Source: Microcystis wesenbergii FACHB-1317
Lineage (GTDB): Bacteria; Cyanobacteriota; Cyanobacteriia; Cyanobacteriales; Microcystaceae
Assembly (NCBI RefSeq): GCF_014696875.1
Contig: NZ_JACJQV010000097.1
Span: forward strand, 1-64,000
Direction of reading: 5' to 3'
DNA: 64,000 nt
Below are positions 42,962 to 50,677 of the stretch, in pieces. The translations under genes and the position numbers were made by a program. Under the pieces are notes generated by a model. That model made no database searches, was not told the DNA's origin, and saw nothing but the letters and a program-made list of their open reading frames with translations. How positions within the stretch are numbered: position 1 is the stretch's first letter; every line of letters starts with the position of its first letter.

Positions 42962-43237
42962 ATGCAAGCAATCCTTTTAAGCCGTGAAGAAGTTGCTCAA
43001 CGTGCGGAGAAACTGTACGAAAGCAGAATCCGCCAAGAGGTGGAAGTTGAAGAAAACATTGGCAAGATGGTCATCATTGACATTGAAACAGGTGACTACA
43101 AAGTTGATGAAAATGGCTTACACGCTGCTGACTTATTGAGCGAGAAACACCCCCATGCTCGGCTCTTTGGGATCAAAATTGGCTACAACGTTGCTGCCGC
43201 TTTTGGTGGGGGTATCAGGTCGCGTGTAGTTAAGTGA
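42962..43237 (+). CDS. Unknown protein paired with retropepsin-like protease (pair 1)
   Basis: 91 residues. Helical basic N terminus (SREEVAQRAEKLYESRIRQEVE), then strands KMVIIDIETGDYKVDENGL, and LFGIKIGYNVAAAFGGG. It is homologous to the protein at 43849-44124 (LYESGIRQQVE, IVAIDIETGEFEVDEN). It overlaps the next gene by 4 nt (GTGA). The tight pairing and small size suggest a two-gene module, perhaps TA-like; that is inference. Confidence 0.7.
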   Translation: MQAILLSREEVAQRAEKLYESRIRQEVEVEENIGKMVIIDIETGDYKVDENGLHAADLLSEKHPHARLFGIKIGYNVAAAFGGGIRSRVVK

Positions 43238-43599
43238 TTTCAGGTATTGTGGCTAATGGACACCCGCTCATCACTATCCCATTTCGGATTCCAAATCGCG
43301 CTGACTTTCCGATTGAGTTTGTAGTAGATACAGGATTTACAGATGAGCTTTGTTTACCACCCGAAGCAGTAGCATTACTGAATCTTCCTTTCAGGTACGA
43401 TATGCGTGCGAATTTAGCAGACAACAGCCAAGTAATGCTGCCTCTTCACAAAGCAATTATTATCTGGAATGGTGAGGAGCGAGAAACTCGTGTATTTGCC
43501 ACAGGGCGGCGACCCCTGGTTGGAACTGCTTTATTAGATAGCCATGAACTTGTGATTCAGTTTACGGAAGGTGGGTTGGTAACGATTGATGATTTGTAG
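43234..43599 (+). CDS. Retropepsin-like aspartic protease (clan AA), pair 1
   Basis: 121 residues, GTG start. Active-site motif FVVDTGFTDELCLP (Asp-Thr-Gly) followed by a flap-like stretch and the hydrophobic-hydrophobic-Gly motif RPLVGTALLDSHELVI. The size fits a single-domain protease that dimerises as in retropepsins. Partner of the gene at 42962. Substrate unknown. Confidence 0.8.
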   Translation: MISGIVANGHPLITIPFRIPNRADFPIEFVVDTGFTDELCLPPEAVALLNLPFRYDMRANLADNSQVMLPLHKAIIIWNGEERETRVFATGRRPLVGTALLDSHELVIQFTEGGLVTIDDL

Positions 43600-43639
43600 T
43601 GCGATGCCGAAGGCACTGCGTAGCAGCACGCCGATCTTG

Positions 43640-43714
43640 TAGGGTGCGTTCCCTAATGTGACTCCTACTGCTCCAGCGATCGATTTTTGGGGAACGCACC
43701 ATGCACATTGATTG
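43640..43714. repeat. 75-bp inverted-repeat element, copy 1
   Basis: AGGGTGCGTTCCC at the left and GGGGAACGCACC at the right pair as a stem; the middle holds CTCCTACTGCTCC and CGATCGATTTTTGG. Five further copies are in the window (44538, 45600, 46809, 48727, 49930). No coding capacity. Confidence 0.88.
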
Positions 43715-43848
43715 AAGCGCCGATTCAAATTTGAAGTGCACCACTGGGGGGCTTCCGATGAGGCGGCTCATCAGTAGTAGAGCGGGAGCACTTCGTTAGA
43801 ATAAATCAAAGTATAATTAAGGCAAAATACTGAGTTGAGGTCAACCAG

Positions 43849-44124
43849 ATGGCAGTTCGTCAACGGCGTTATCCCAAAGATGAGTTAGCCGAGCGAGGGC
43901 AAAAACTCTACGAATCTGGCATTCGGCAGCAAGTCGAAGCCGGTAATGAAGGTAAGATTGTAGCGATCGACATTGAAACTGGAGAGTTTGAAGTCGATGA
44001 AAACGTTGTGCCTGCAACTAATCGGCTCTTTGAACGTCACCCCGATGCCCAACCTTGGATCATTCGTATCGGACATCGCGCTGTTTATCATTTCGGGGCA
44101 CGGAGTTTGAAGAAAAATCCATGA
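43849..44124 (+). CDS. Unknown protein paired with retropepsin-like protease (pair 2)
   Basis: 91 residues, paralogue of the protein at 42962-43237: shared KLYESGIRQQVE and IDIETGEFEVDEN, then IIRIGHRAVYHFG. Stop overlaps the next ATG (ATGATG). The two pairs are about 45 percent alike by eye in this gene, so the duplication is old or they came in separately. Confidence 0.7.
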   Translation: MAVRQRRYPKDELAERGQKLYESGIRQQVEAGNEGKIVAIDIETGEFEVDENVVPATNRLFERHPDAQPWIIRIGHRAVYHFGARSLKKNP

Positions 44125-44489
44125 TGGAAGGTGTTGTCAATTGGCGGCGTGAAGCCACGCTAACGATTGTAGTCGGAAACTCAAATCGGCAACTGCAAGC
44201 GGTTGACGCGGTGATTGATACCGGGTTCAATGGATTTTTATCTTTGCCCTCTACAATCATCGCTACATTAAATTTACCTTGGAGTGGTTCTGATTTTGTC
44301 ACGCTGGGTGATGGCAGTGAAACTTATTTTGATCTGTACACTGGGACTGTGATATGGGATGGGCAGTACCAAGAGATTGATATTGCAGAATCAGAAACAG
44401 AGCCTCTACTAGGAATGGCGCTGCTTTACAGATATCGGTTGCAGGTCGATAACATTGAGGGCGGTAAGGTCAAGATTGAAGCCTTATGA
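44121..44489 (+). CDS. Retropepsin-like aspartic protease (clan AA), pair 2
   Basis: 122 residues from ATG 44121. Motif AVIDTGFNGFLSLP supplies the catalytic Asp; LLGMALLYRYRLQV is the second conserved block. Flap region DGSETYFDLYTG. Only about 30 percent like the protease of pair 1 apart from the motifs. Overlaps its partner gene. Confidence 0.8.
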   Translation: MMEGVVNWRREATLTIVVGNSNRQLQAVDAVIDTGFNGFLSLPSTIIATLNLPWSGSDFVTLGDGSETYFDLYTGTVIWDGQYQEIDIAESETEPLLGMALLYRYRLQVDNIEGGKVKIEAL

Positions 44490-44537
44490 GCCAGTGCTAG
44501 AAGAGATTCGGTGAGGCGCGGTCTAACAACGCAGCCG

Positions 44538-44612
44538 TAGGGTGCGTTCCCTAATGTGGCTCCTACTGCTCCACCGATCGATTTTTGGGGAACGCACCAT
44601 GCACATTTATTG
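44538..44612. repeat. 75-bp inverted-repeat element, copy 2
   Basis: It has the same stem (GGTGCGTTCCC / GGGGAACGCACC) as copy 1. It lies just right of a GTCTAAC (44521) and 30 bp left of an orphan PEP-CTERM tail. The same three-part order recurs near 48727. Confidence 0.88.
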
Positions 44613-44642
44613 AAGCTGTGGGTTAAAGTGCGATGCTGCTCC

Positions 44643-44741
44643 TCCCGCCACCACCCCGGAACCATCTGCTCTCGTTGGTCTGGGGGCTGTCGTCGCTCTG
44701 GGAGTTGGCTTCAAGCGCCGCCACACCCAGGCAGACAAAAA
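44643..44741 (+). pseudogene. Orphan PEP-CTERM sorting tail
   Basis: In frame the DNA reads PATTPEPSALVGLGAVVALG followed by VGFKRRHTQADKN: the PEP motif, a hydrophobic segment and a basic tail of the PEP-CTERM/exosortase signal. There is no upstream coding sequence, since it directly follows the 75-bp repeat element. The frame runs on past the place of the stop seen in the second copy (48833). Confidence 0.7.
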
Positions 44742-44872
44742 CTCAGCTTTAATTGAAGGTATTACAACAGGATATCTGCAAGGGTCTCTTTTTTTGTGGG
44801 TAATTGTGAATTAGAGAAATTGACATATAATAAGAGCATAGAGCTAAATATACCTTTAAAATAGCTTTTCTC

Positions 44873-45109
44873 ATGCCTACCTTCCTTCAAGTTGGGCCTT
44901 ACAGTTTTATCTTTTTTAGTTCAGATCAACAAGAGCCAGCCCCTATCCATGTCAAACGCAATCGCAAACTCGCTAAATATTGGCTTGATCCCATTACCTT
45001 AGAGAAAAACCGAGGATTCAAAGAACATGAATTAAACCAGATTGCTAAACTAATAACAGAACATCAACCCGCAATCCTAACCCCATGGCATGATTACTTT
45101 GACCCTTGA
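44873..45109 (+). CDS. DUF4160 protein
   Basis: 78 residues: MPTFLQVGPYSFIFFSSDQQEPAPIHVKR opening, then WLDPITLEKNRGFKEHELNQIAKLITEHQ. This is the DUF4160 pattern (P-x-I/F-x-F-F-S-x-D and H-V-x-R). It is normally next to DUF2442, as here with a 20-nt overlap; the pair is regarded as a probable TA system. Confidence 0.85.
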   Translation: MPTFLQVGPYSFIFFSSDQQEPAPIHVKRNRKLAKYWLDPITLEKNRGFKEHELNQIAKLITEHQPAILTPWHDYFDP

Positions 45110-45398
45110 AACCGAGCCAATTGCCCATCAAGTGACCCTAACCGACGATAAATTAATAATCGACCTAGCCGACGGTCGCAGCATCACCGTTCCGCTAACA
45201 TGGTACCCTCGTTTACTGCACGCCTCCCCCGCCGAGCGTCAAAATTGGCAACTCTTAGCGGATGGATGTGCTATCGAATGGCTCGCTCTAGATGAGCATA
45301 TTGGTATCGAAGGACTATTAGCTGGTCGGCGCAGTAGCGAGAGTTCACGCTCCCTGAATCGATGGTTAACAACTCGCAGACAAACTGTAACCGAGTAA
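45090..45398 (+). CDS. DUF2442 protein
   Basis: 102 residues. The core is VTLTDDKLIIDLADGRSITVPLTWYPRLLHASPAERQNW and LADGCAIEWLALDEHIGIEGLLAG in pieces, which is the DUF2442 signature (D-G-R-x-x-x-V-P-L-x-W-x-P-R-L). The C-terminal tail is basic and extended. Partner of DUF4160. Confidence 0.9.
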   Translation: MITLTLETEPIAHQVTLTDDKLIIDLADGRSITVPLTWYPRLLHASPAERQNWQLLADGCAIEWLALDEHIGIEGLLAGRRSSESSRSLNRWLTTRRQTVTE

Positions 45399-45756
45399 AT
45401 GGGGACAATGTTTCTGTTGTGCCACCCCAACTCCTCCATTCTTGCCCTGTAATTTATATCAAAATTTACTTAAACCTTGACAATGAGGCAGAGGCTTAAC
45501 AACGAGCGATCGCGCTTTTCTTGACGCTCTGCGATCAACCCTGCCAGATGGCAAATCTCACGCTTTTTTTGAAAAACACCAGTACGATCGCCGATCTTGT
45601 AGGGTACGTTCCCTCATGTGGCTCCTACTGCTCCAGCGATCGATTTTTGGGGAACGCACCATGCACATTGATTGCAGCTGTGATACCAAATCCTGTTATA
45701 ATAAAACGAGTAAAGACGAGGTTTTAGACCCGATTTTTTGATACCATTTAGTGAAT
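45399..45756. other. Spacer with a 75-bp element and a truncated R-box-like sequence
   Basis: Holds the inverted-repeat element at 45600-45674 followed by TCCTGTTATAATAAAACGAG (also after copy 4). GCTTAAC at 45491 resembles an attC R-box, but the rest of such a site is absent. No gene. Confidence 0.35.
45600..45674. repeat. 75-bp inverted-repeat element, copy 3
   Basis: Same element with one substitution in the left arm (GGTACGTTCCC). The sequence downstream matches that of copy 4 for about 40 bp. Confidence 0.85.
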
Positions 45757-46209
45757 AATCGACCTCTGGTAAGCTAGGGAGCGCCAGAGCAGGGAGAGCA
45801 GAGCTTTTGTACTAAATTTTCCTGTCTTTTTTCTCCTCCTGTCTCGGATTCTCCTCAGCTAAGGTCAGATTTTTGATTTTTGCAGGAGATCTATAGCGGT
45901 TTTCACAGAAGTTAGTCCCGATTGAATCTATCAAGGGATTTACCATACCTTACCCGAAATAATAGTGAAATTTTGCAACAAAGTGCAGCCAGATACAAGA
46001 ATCTTTGCTAGATTCCTAGAAGGCTTCTGTGATAAGTCTCCTTAAAAGGAGGCTGTTTGCAGTAAGCTAATCTGGCTAACACGCTTTTGGGCGTGATATG
46101 GGGAAAAGTTTTGGCAATTGCGCCTAAATGGGGTGATAGTCCGAAAGTTGAACTATATCGTTACTCTGGAGAGTGTTATACAGAAAGTTGACCTATAATA
46201 TGTAGTTAG
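45757..46209. repeat. 454-bp direct repeat, right copy
   Basis: It starts with the recQ 3' codons (CGACCTCTGGTAAGCTAG) though no recQ gene precedes it here, and ends TATAATATGTAGTTAG. It bounds, with 40619-41072, a segment of 4.68 kb. It lies upstream of the membrane protein gene at 46294. Confidence 0.9.
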
Positions 46210-46293
46210 CCTGTAATATATGTACCTGCAGGAATTGCGGCCATTAAAAATTACAAGGACTATAGTTTTAATTTTTGAGGTACTTTCAAAACA

Positions 46294-46707
46294 ATGAAAA
46301 TAGATGTTCTTGAAAATTTCTTACCAATATTTTTTGTTATATGGGCATTTTTTAGACCTGCAACAGAAACTGGTAAGTATTTGAATGAGATGAGAGATAA
46401 AATTCTTGATGCTAAATCGACTTATACTCTCGAAAACAAGATATTAATTTTTGAAGATTGGAAAGGTATTTTCATAGCTGATGCCCTATATTATTTCTTT
46501 ATATTCTTACTCACTCTTCTTCTAAGTTGGAATTTCTTCAATAAGATTCCAAATGAGCTATTTCCTATGTCTCTTTGTTTATTTATCTCATGTATATCAA
46601 TTATTCGTATTATTAGATTTTTCCAGATTGGCTGGTTTAAAGAGCGGGTTATATTAGAAAAGTATCTTAAAGAAGAAAAACGTAATTCTCTAGGACTTAC
46701 GCATTGA
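46294..46707 (+). CDS. Small membrane protein, unknown
   Basis: 137 residues. Hydrophobic segments at about 8-22 (FLPIFFVIWAFF), 65-85 (ALYYFFIFLLTLLLSW) and 90-112 (LFPMSLCLFISCISIIRII). Lys/Arg/Glu-rich C terminus. No family recognised. The last codons run into AGGACTTACGCATTGACAGG, a sequence typical of repeat ends in these genomes, so the natural C terminus may be lost. AT-rich relative to neighbours. Confidence 0.55.
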   Translation: MKIDVLENFLPIFFVIWAFFRPATETGKYLNEMRDKILDAKSTYTLENKILIFEDWKGIFIADALYYFFIFLLTLLLSWNFFNKIPNELFPMSLCLFISCISIIRIIRFFQIGWFKERVILEKYLKEEKRNSLGLTH

Positions 46708-46808
46708 CAGGATCGACCAAATATGAGGGATCGGTTTCGAGCATTTTAACGTGATTTTTTGATGACTTTTAAGCGATCGCCAATCTTGTAGTGCGATCGC
46801 AATCGCCG

Positions 46809-46883
46809 TAGGGTGCGTTCCCTAATGTGGCTCCCACTGCTCCAGCGATTGATTTTTGGGGAACGCACCATGCACATTGATTG
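46809..46883. repeat. 75-bp inverted-repeat element, copy 4
   Basis: Arms GGTGCGTTCCC and GGGGAACGCACC as in the other copies. Followed by a GTGCGTCCCACGCA segment and then the DUF433 gene start. Confidence 0.88.
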
Positions 46884-46978
46884 AAACTGTGATACCAAAT
46901 CCTGTTATAATAAAACGAGATATAGGGTGCGTCCCACGCAGCCTTTACCTTTTTGAAAACACTTTCAATGATGTAGCT

Positions 46979-47209
46979 ATGGACTGGGAAACTCGAATTA
47001 CACTAAATCCCGATATTTTGGTGGGAAAACCTATCATTAAAGGAACAAGGATTGCGGTTGAATTTATCATCGATCTTCTCGCCCAAGGTTGGAGTATTGA
47101 TGAAATTCTGCGAAACTACCCAGGTATTACAGTAGAAGATATTCAAGCTTGTCTTAGCTATGCTAGTGTAATGCTCAAATCTGAGAAAGTCTATGCTATT
47201 CCTGCTTAA
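46979..47209 (+). CDS. DUF433 antitoxin
   Basis: 76 residues from ATG 46979. DUF433 signature: ITLNPDILVGKPIIKGTRIAVEFIIDLL, then WSIDEILRNYPGITVEDIQACLSYA. Antitoxin of the DUF5615 toxin encoded 3 nt downstream, which is interrupted by an IS4-type element. Confidence 0.9.
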   Translation: MDWETRITLNPDILVGKPIIKGTRIAVEFIIDLLAQGWSIDEILRNYPGITVEDIQACLSYASVMLKSEKVYAIPA

Positions 47210-47512
47210 CTGATGCGTTTTCTAGCGAACGAAAATTTCCCCCTTGATGCGGTTGAAGCCCTAGGACAAAATGGCCATGATGTCCTGTGGATTAGGGTGG
47301 AATCCCCCGGAATCTCGGACCGGGAAGTTTTAAGTCGCGCCCAGGCAGAAAATCGTATTCTCTTGACATTTGATCAAGATTTTGGAGAACTCGCCTTTCG
47401 TTCAAGGTCGCCGGCCAGTGTTGGTATTATTTTGTTTAGAATAAGAGTACCTTCTGCATCTGTAGTCGCTGAGAAAGTTGCCAAGGTTATCTCATTGCGG
47501 GATGACTGGTAT

Positions 47513-48607
47513 CTAAGTACAGGACAAAAATTGTAGGGAATGAAGAAAATCCCGATGATTAGGCAAAGAAGGGTTAAGAATCAGATGACGAAGATGGTCA
47601 AAACCTAAGCGAAAAAGACTCTTAGCACGACGACCGTGTTTCTTGAGGGGAATTGGATGAAGCTGATGAAGCCACAAGCCAGTCTTGAGAGACCAGACTA
47701 AGGCTAAAGTTAACAGGGCAAAAAGTTTACGCAGGCGCTCGGGGTCAGTAAAGTGGGTTGATTCCAAGCAAAAACCACGAGTCTTGAGAATCCCAAACAG
47801 AGTTTCAATCCCCCAGCGGAGAGCATAGTCGCGAACGAGTCCGACCGTATGGGGGGGAGCGATCACGACCAAGAGGTCCCCGTCATCCAAACGCAAGGCT
47901 TCAACGGAAACCTGATTACCCCAAACTCGACAATCCCCTTTGAGTTGTTGAGATTCTCCGATAGCCAGATGAGCGAAAACAACTTTGGCAGCCAAGGTTT
48001 TTCCGCCCCGCTTAATCTTGTCAGTAGCCCGAATCCGGATGCGGAAAGGCAGGTCAGGTTCTAAAAGAAGGTAACGTAACCAAGCTTGACCGACAAACTC
48101 CCGGTCGGCACACAGACAACGAATCTCAGCGGCGGGAAAAATTTTTAGCATCTCCTCAAGGAAACGCATACGCTCATCACTGTTGGAGTTTCCTTTTTTC
48201 GGGAGCATCCACCACAGTAAGGGAATGGCCACCCCCTCGTGGACTATGCCTACAGTCAAGATGTTGTAGCAATGCGGGACCTACTCCCAAGTTGTCCGGT
48301 CAAGACTCAATACCCAAGGTTGGGGGATATTCACCCAACCGACGACAATTTTGGCGATCTCAAGGTAATCAAGCTCGAAATTTCGGAAAAAGCGTTGTAA
48401 TCTTTTGTAGTTAGACTCTTTGAGGGCTTTACCTCCAAATCCTACCGCTAACTCGCTCAGATTGACGGTTTTGACTTTGAGCAAGGCGAGTAAAAACAGT
48501 GCGAGAAAGGAAATTCTGGCACCATGCCATCCTAGATGGGGTTGAAGGGCTTGCTTTAAGGCGCTATACTGATTCATAGGGTTTTCGAGATTAGTGCTAT
48601 TTCTCAT
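47513..48607 (-). pseudogene. IS4-type transposase with one in-frame stop
   Basis: The first 108 codons (from 48607, MRNSTNLENPMNQYSALKQA) end LSLDRTTWE, the first catalytic Asp region, at a TAG (48283-48281). The same frame continues with NILTVGIVHEGVAIPLLWW, CLCADREF (second Asp) and YALRWGIETLFGILK (Glu). The nonsense codon, with a slightly altered stretch after it, would block the enzyme unless read through. The stop codon of the gene lies in the inverted end. Confidence 0.85.
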
Positions 48608-48654
48608 AAAACCCTACTCCCGCCTACTTTTCAAGCTTTTTGTCCTGTACTTAG
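47513..48654. mobile_element. IS4-family insertion sequence, 1142 bp
   Basis: Perfect 18-bp inverted ends CTAAGTACAGGACAAAAA (47513-47530 and complement 48637-48654), and target duplication GACTGGTAT at 47504-47512 and 48655-48663. One transposase gene on the minus strand. Duplication length and DDE spacing with YREK-like context fit IS4. Confidence 0.9.
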
Positions 48655-48726
48655 GACTGGTATGGACACTTTACAGTTATTGAAGAAGACAAAATTAGAA
48701 TGAGAGACTTAACGGTGCGATCACCG

Positions 48727-48801
48727 TAGGGTGCGTTCCCTAATGTGACTCCTACTGCTCCACCGATCGATTTTGGGGGAACGCACCATGCACATTGATT
48801 G
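48727..48801. repeat. 75-bp inverted-repeat element, copy 5
   Basis: Same element; the toxin stop codon TAG at 48727 is its first codon. Followed by GCAGCTGTGGGTTTAAATGC (also after copy 6) and then a PEP-CTERM tail. Confidence 0.88.
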
Positions 48802-48832
48802 CAGCTGTGGGTTTAAATGCGATGCCGCTCCT

Positions 48833-48934
48833 CCCGCTCAAACCCCGGAACCCTCTGCCCTCGTCGGTCTGGGGGCTGTCGTCGGTCTGGGGGCTGGCTT
48901 CAAGCGCCGCCACACCCAAGCAGACAAAAACTAA
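48833..48934 (+). pseudogene. Orphan PEP-CTERM sorting tail, second copy
   Basis: The frame reads QTPEPSALVGLGAVVGLGAG then FKRRHTQADKN and a stop (TAA 48932-48934). It is nearly identical to 44643-44741 and likewise follows a 75-bp element. Bases 48950-48995 hold a GAGA...TCTC hairpin-like stretch with a T run, probably the terminator of the original gene. Confidence 0.72.
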
Positions 48935-49124
48935 GCGTTAGTTGAAGGGATTACAACAGGAGAGCCGCAATGGTCTCTTTTTTTGCTATTTAAAAGAGGA
49001 TTATTTGATATTTGCTTCTTTTTAATGGAGATTGGAGAAATCATAAACCTTCCTCAAGGCACTAGACACAAGCGAGCTATCATAAAACCATCGCTGATTT
49101 GACAATCGCCAACCCCTAAAAATT

Positions 49125-49370
49125 ATGAGCGTAGTTATTCCTAATGACATACTGACCGCATCAGGACTCTCCGAAGACGAGCTAAAACTAGAAATCGCCA
49201 TCATGCTCTTTAAACAAGACAAAATCAGCATCGGCAAAGCCCGTCATCTTGCAGGCATGAACCTCCTCCAATTTCAACACGAACTTAATCTAAGAGAGAT
49301 TTGTGTCCATTATGACCTTGAAGAATTAGAAGAAGATATCCAAACCTTACAAAAACTGGGCAGACTATGA
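49125..49370 (+). CDS. UPF0175 family antitoxin
   Basis: 81 residues: IPNDILTASGLSEDELKLEIAIMLFKQDKISIGKARHLAGMNLLQFQHELNLREI by pieces, the UPF0175 helix-turn-helix pattern, then YDLEELEEDIQTL acidic tail. Stop overlaps the DUF3368 start (CTATGA). Antitoxin by pairing. Confidence 0.9.
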   Translation: MSVVIPNDILTASGLSEDELKLEIAIMLFKQDKISIGKARHLAGMNLLQFQHELNLREICVHYDLEELEEDIQTLQKLGRL

Positions 49371-49852
49371 TCGTCGTGAGTGACACCTCACCCATTACCA
49401 ACCTAGCCACCGTTAACCAGTTAACCCTTTTGCATCAACTCTATGGAACAATTATCATTCCTCAAGCCGTTTATGAGGAAATGGCGAGTTTAGGTTACGC
49501 CGTTCCTGGCACGATTGAAATCATGACCTTATCTTGGATAGAAACACGGCCCGTCACCCAGCAAAACCAAGTTAATCAACTACTCAATAAATTAGACCGA
49601 GGAGAATCAGAAGGGATTATTTTAGCGCTAGAATTAGGCGCAGATATATTAATTTTGGATGAAAGAAAAGGACGCAAAGTTGCACGATCTCTTGGGCTAA
49701 ATATTACTGGAATATTGGGCGTTTTACTCGAAGCCAAGCAAAAGGAATTGATTATGAATATTAAACCGATTGTTGATCAGCTAATCTTAAAGGCAGAATT
49801 CCGAATTAGCGAAACACTCTACAGAAAAGTTTTGACCATTGCGGGAGAATGA
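49367..49852 (+). CDS. DUF3368 PIN-like toxin
   Basis: 161 residues: VVSDTSPITNLATVNQLTLLHQLYG with the first Asp, VYEEM, LDRGESEGIILALELGADILILDERKGRKVA with Glu and Asp residues, then LGLNITGILGVLLEAKQKELI. This is the DUF3368 (PIN-like nuclease) pattern. Overlaps its UPF0175 partner by 4 nt. Intact. Confidence 0.9.
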   Translation: MIVVSDTSPITNLATVNQLTLLHQLYGTIIIPQAVYEEMASLGYAVPGTIEIMTLSWIETRPVTQQNQVNQLLNKLDRGESEGIILALELGADILILDERKGRKVARSLGLNITGILGVLLEAKQKELIMNIKPIVDQLILKAEFRISETLYRKVLTIAGE

Positions 49853-49929
49853 TTCTATTGCAATATTTCAACCCATTTTACAAAGTGCGATGCCGAAGGC
49901 ACTGCGTAGCAGTACGATCGCCGATCTTG

Positions 49930-50005
49930 TAGGGTGCGTTCCCTAATCTGACTCCTACTGCTCCAGCGATCGATTTTTGGGGGAACGCACCATGCACATT
50001 GATTG
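49930..50005. repeat. 75-bp inverted-repeat element, copy 6
   Basis: Arms as in the other copies with one extra G in the run (TTTTTGGGGGAACGCACC). Followed by GCAGCTGTGGGTTTAAATGC as copy 5. Confidence 0.88.
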
Positions 50006-50047
50006 CAGCTGTGGGTTTAAATGCGATACCGAAGGCATTGGGTAACA

Positions 50048-50145
50048 CCCCTAGATGGGGTTGGAGGAGTTGATTTAGGGTACTATACTGGGTTATAGGG
50101 TTTTCGAGATTAGTGCTTTTTCTCATAAAGCCTTACTCCTGATCT
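50048..50145 (-). pseudogene. IS4-type transposase N-terminal fragment
   Basis: From 50126 it reads MRKSTNLENPITQYSTLNQL and LQPHLG, matching the start of the transposase at 48607, then breaks off. Only about 26 codons and the upstream end of the element survive. Confidence 0.8.
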
Positions 50146-50278
50146 GGATAGGGGATCTGCTAAACTAAAATTTAGGAGAGTCAAAAGCTTGCCCCAAGAA
50201 GAAAGTCAAAAATCATTTAAGCGTTACAGAGTTTGATTCACGAGCATCTAGAAGGCAGGTGAAATTCTGTGTTTATGA

Positions 50279-50677
50279 CTAAGAACTAGCTGCCCAAAGC
50301 AAAGACACTTCATACTGATTAAATGTTGAATCCGCACTCACAAGTGTCATATCTTCTACCTGAGCTTGTGCAATCAGCATTCGGTCAAAAGGATCACGAT
50401 GATGTAAAGGCAATGCAGCCGCCCGCAAAGCATGAGAAGCATTGATCTCTAACGATCTAGCTCCTAGTTGGGTCATTCGAGTAGAGACATAATTATCTAT
50501 TTGCTCTGGCAGTGGTAATTTACCGATTGAAACTTTAATTCCCATCTCCCAAACACTGGCAACAGAAAACCACACTTCATTGCTTTCGTTGGCAATTTGT
50601 TCAATTACATTCTCACTTAACTTGTCTGGTTGGACAAACCACCACAGCCAGCATTGTGTATCCAGTAAAAGTCTCAC
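50279..50677 (-). CDS. vapC: VapC-type PIN ribonuclease toxin
   Basis: 132 residues: MRLLLDTQCWLWWF (first Asp), VWFSVASVWEMGIKVSIGKL (Glu), LEINASHALRAAALPLHHRDPFDRMLIAQA (Asp pair), LVSADSTFNQY (last Asp). All four PIN acidic positions are present. Overlaps its Phd-type antitoxin gene by 4 nt. Confidence 0.92.
   Translation of the reverse strand: MRLLLDTQCWLWWFVQPDKLSENVIEQIANESNEVWFSVASVWEMGIKVSIGKLPLPEQIDNYVSTRMTQLGARSLEINASHALRAAALPLHHRDPFDRMLIAQAQVEDMTLVSADSTFNQYEVSLLWAASS

Larger units (their letters stand above)
47213..48729 (+). pseudogene. DUF5615 PIN-like toxin interrupted by an IS4-type element
   Basis: The 5' part (47213-47512) encodes MRFLANENFPLDAVEALGQN through LLTFDQDFGELAF to DDWY, with PIN-like acidic residues. 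The 3' part (48664-48729) resumes in frame as GHFTVIEEDKIRMRDLTVRS and stops at 48727-48729, inside the left end of a 75-bp repeat. Precise removal of 47513-48654 and one 9-bp copy restores an open frame of about 121 codons, so the insertion is recent relative to other decay here. Confidence 0.88.
49853..50278. other. Repeat-rich spacer
   Basis: Holds the 75-bp element copy 6 and an IS4-type end fragment. It also has the phrase GATGCCGAAGGCACTGCGTAGCAG (49889-49911), also found near 43604 and 51156. No gene. Confidence 0.5.

Noticed and set aside
43740-43800. CTTCGTTAGAA as the right half of another attC site
   Set aside because: The inner arms do not pair convincingly with anything upstream; only the outer box matches.
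40640-46209. The repeat-bounded segment as an integrative element with its own integrase
   Set aside because: No integrase, transposase or relaxase gene is seen between the repeats; only the direct repeats support mobility.
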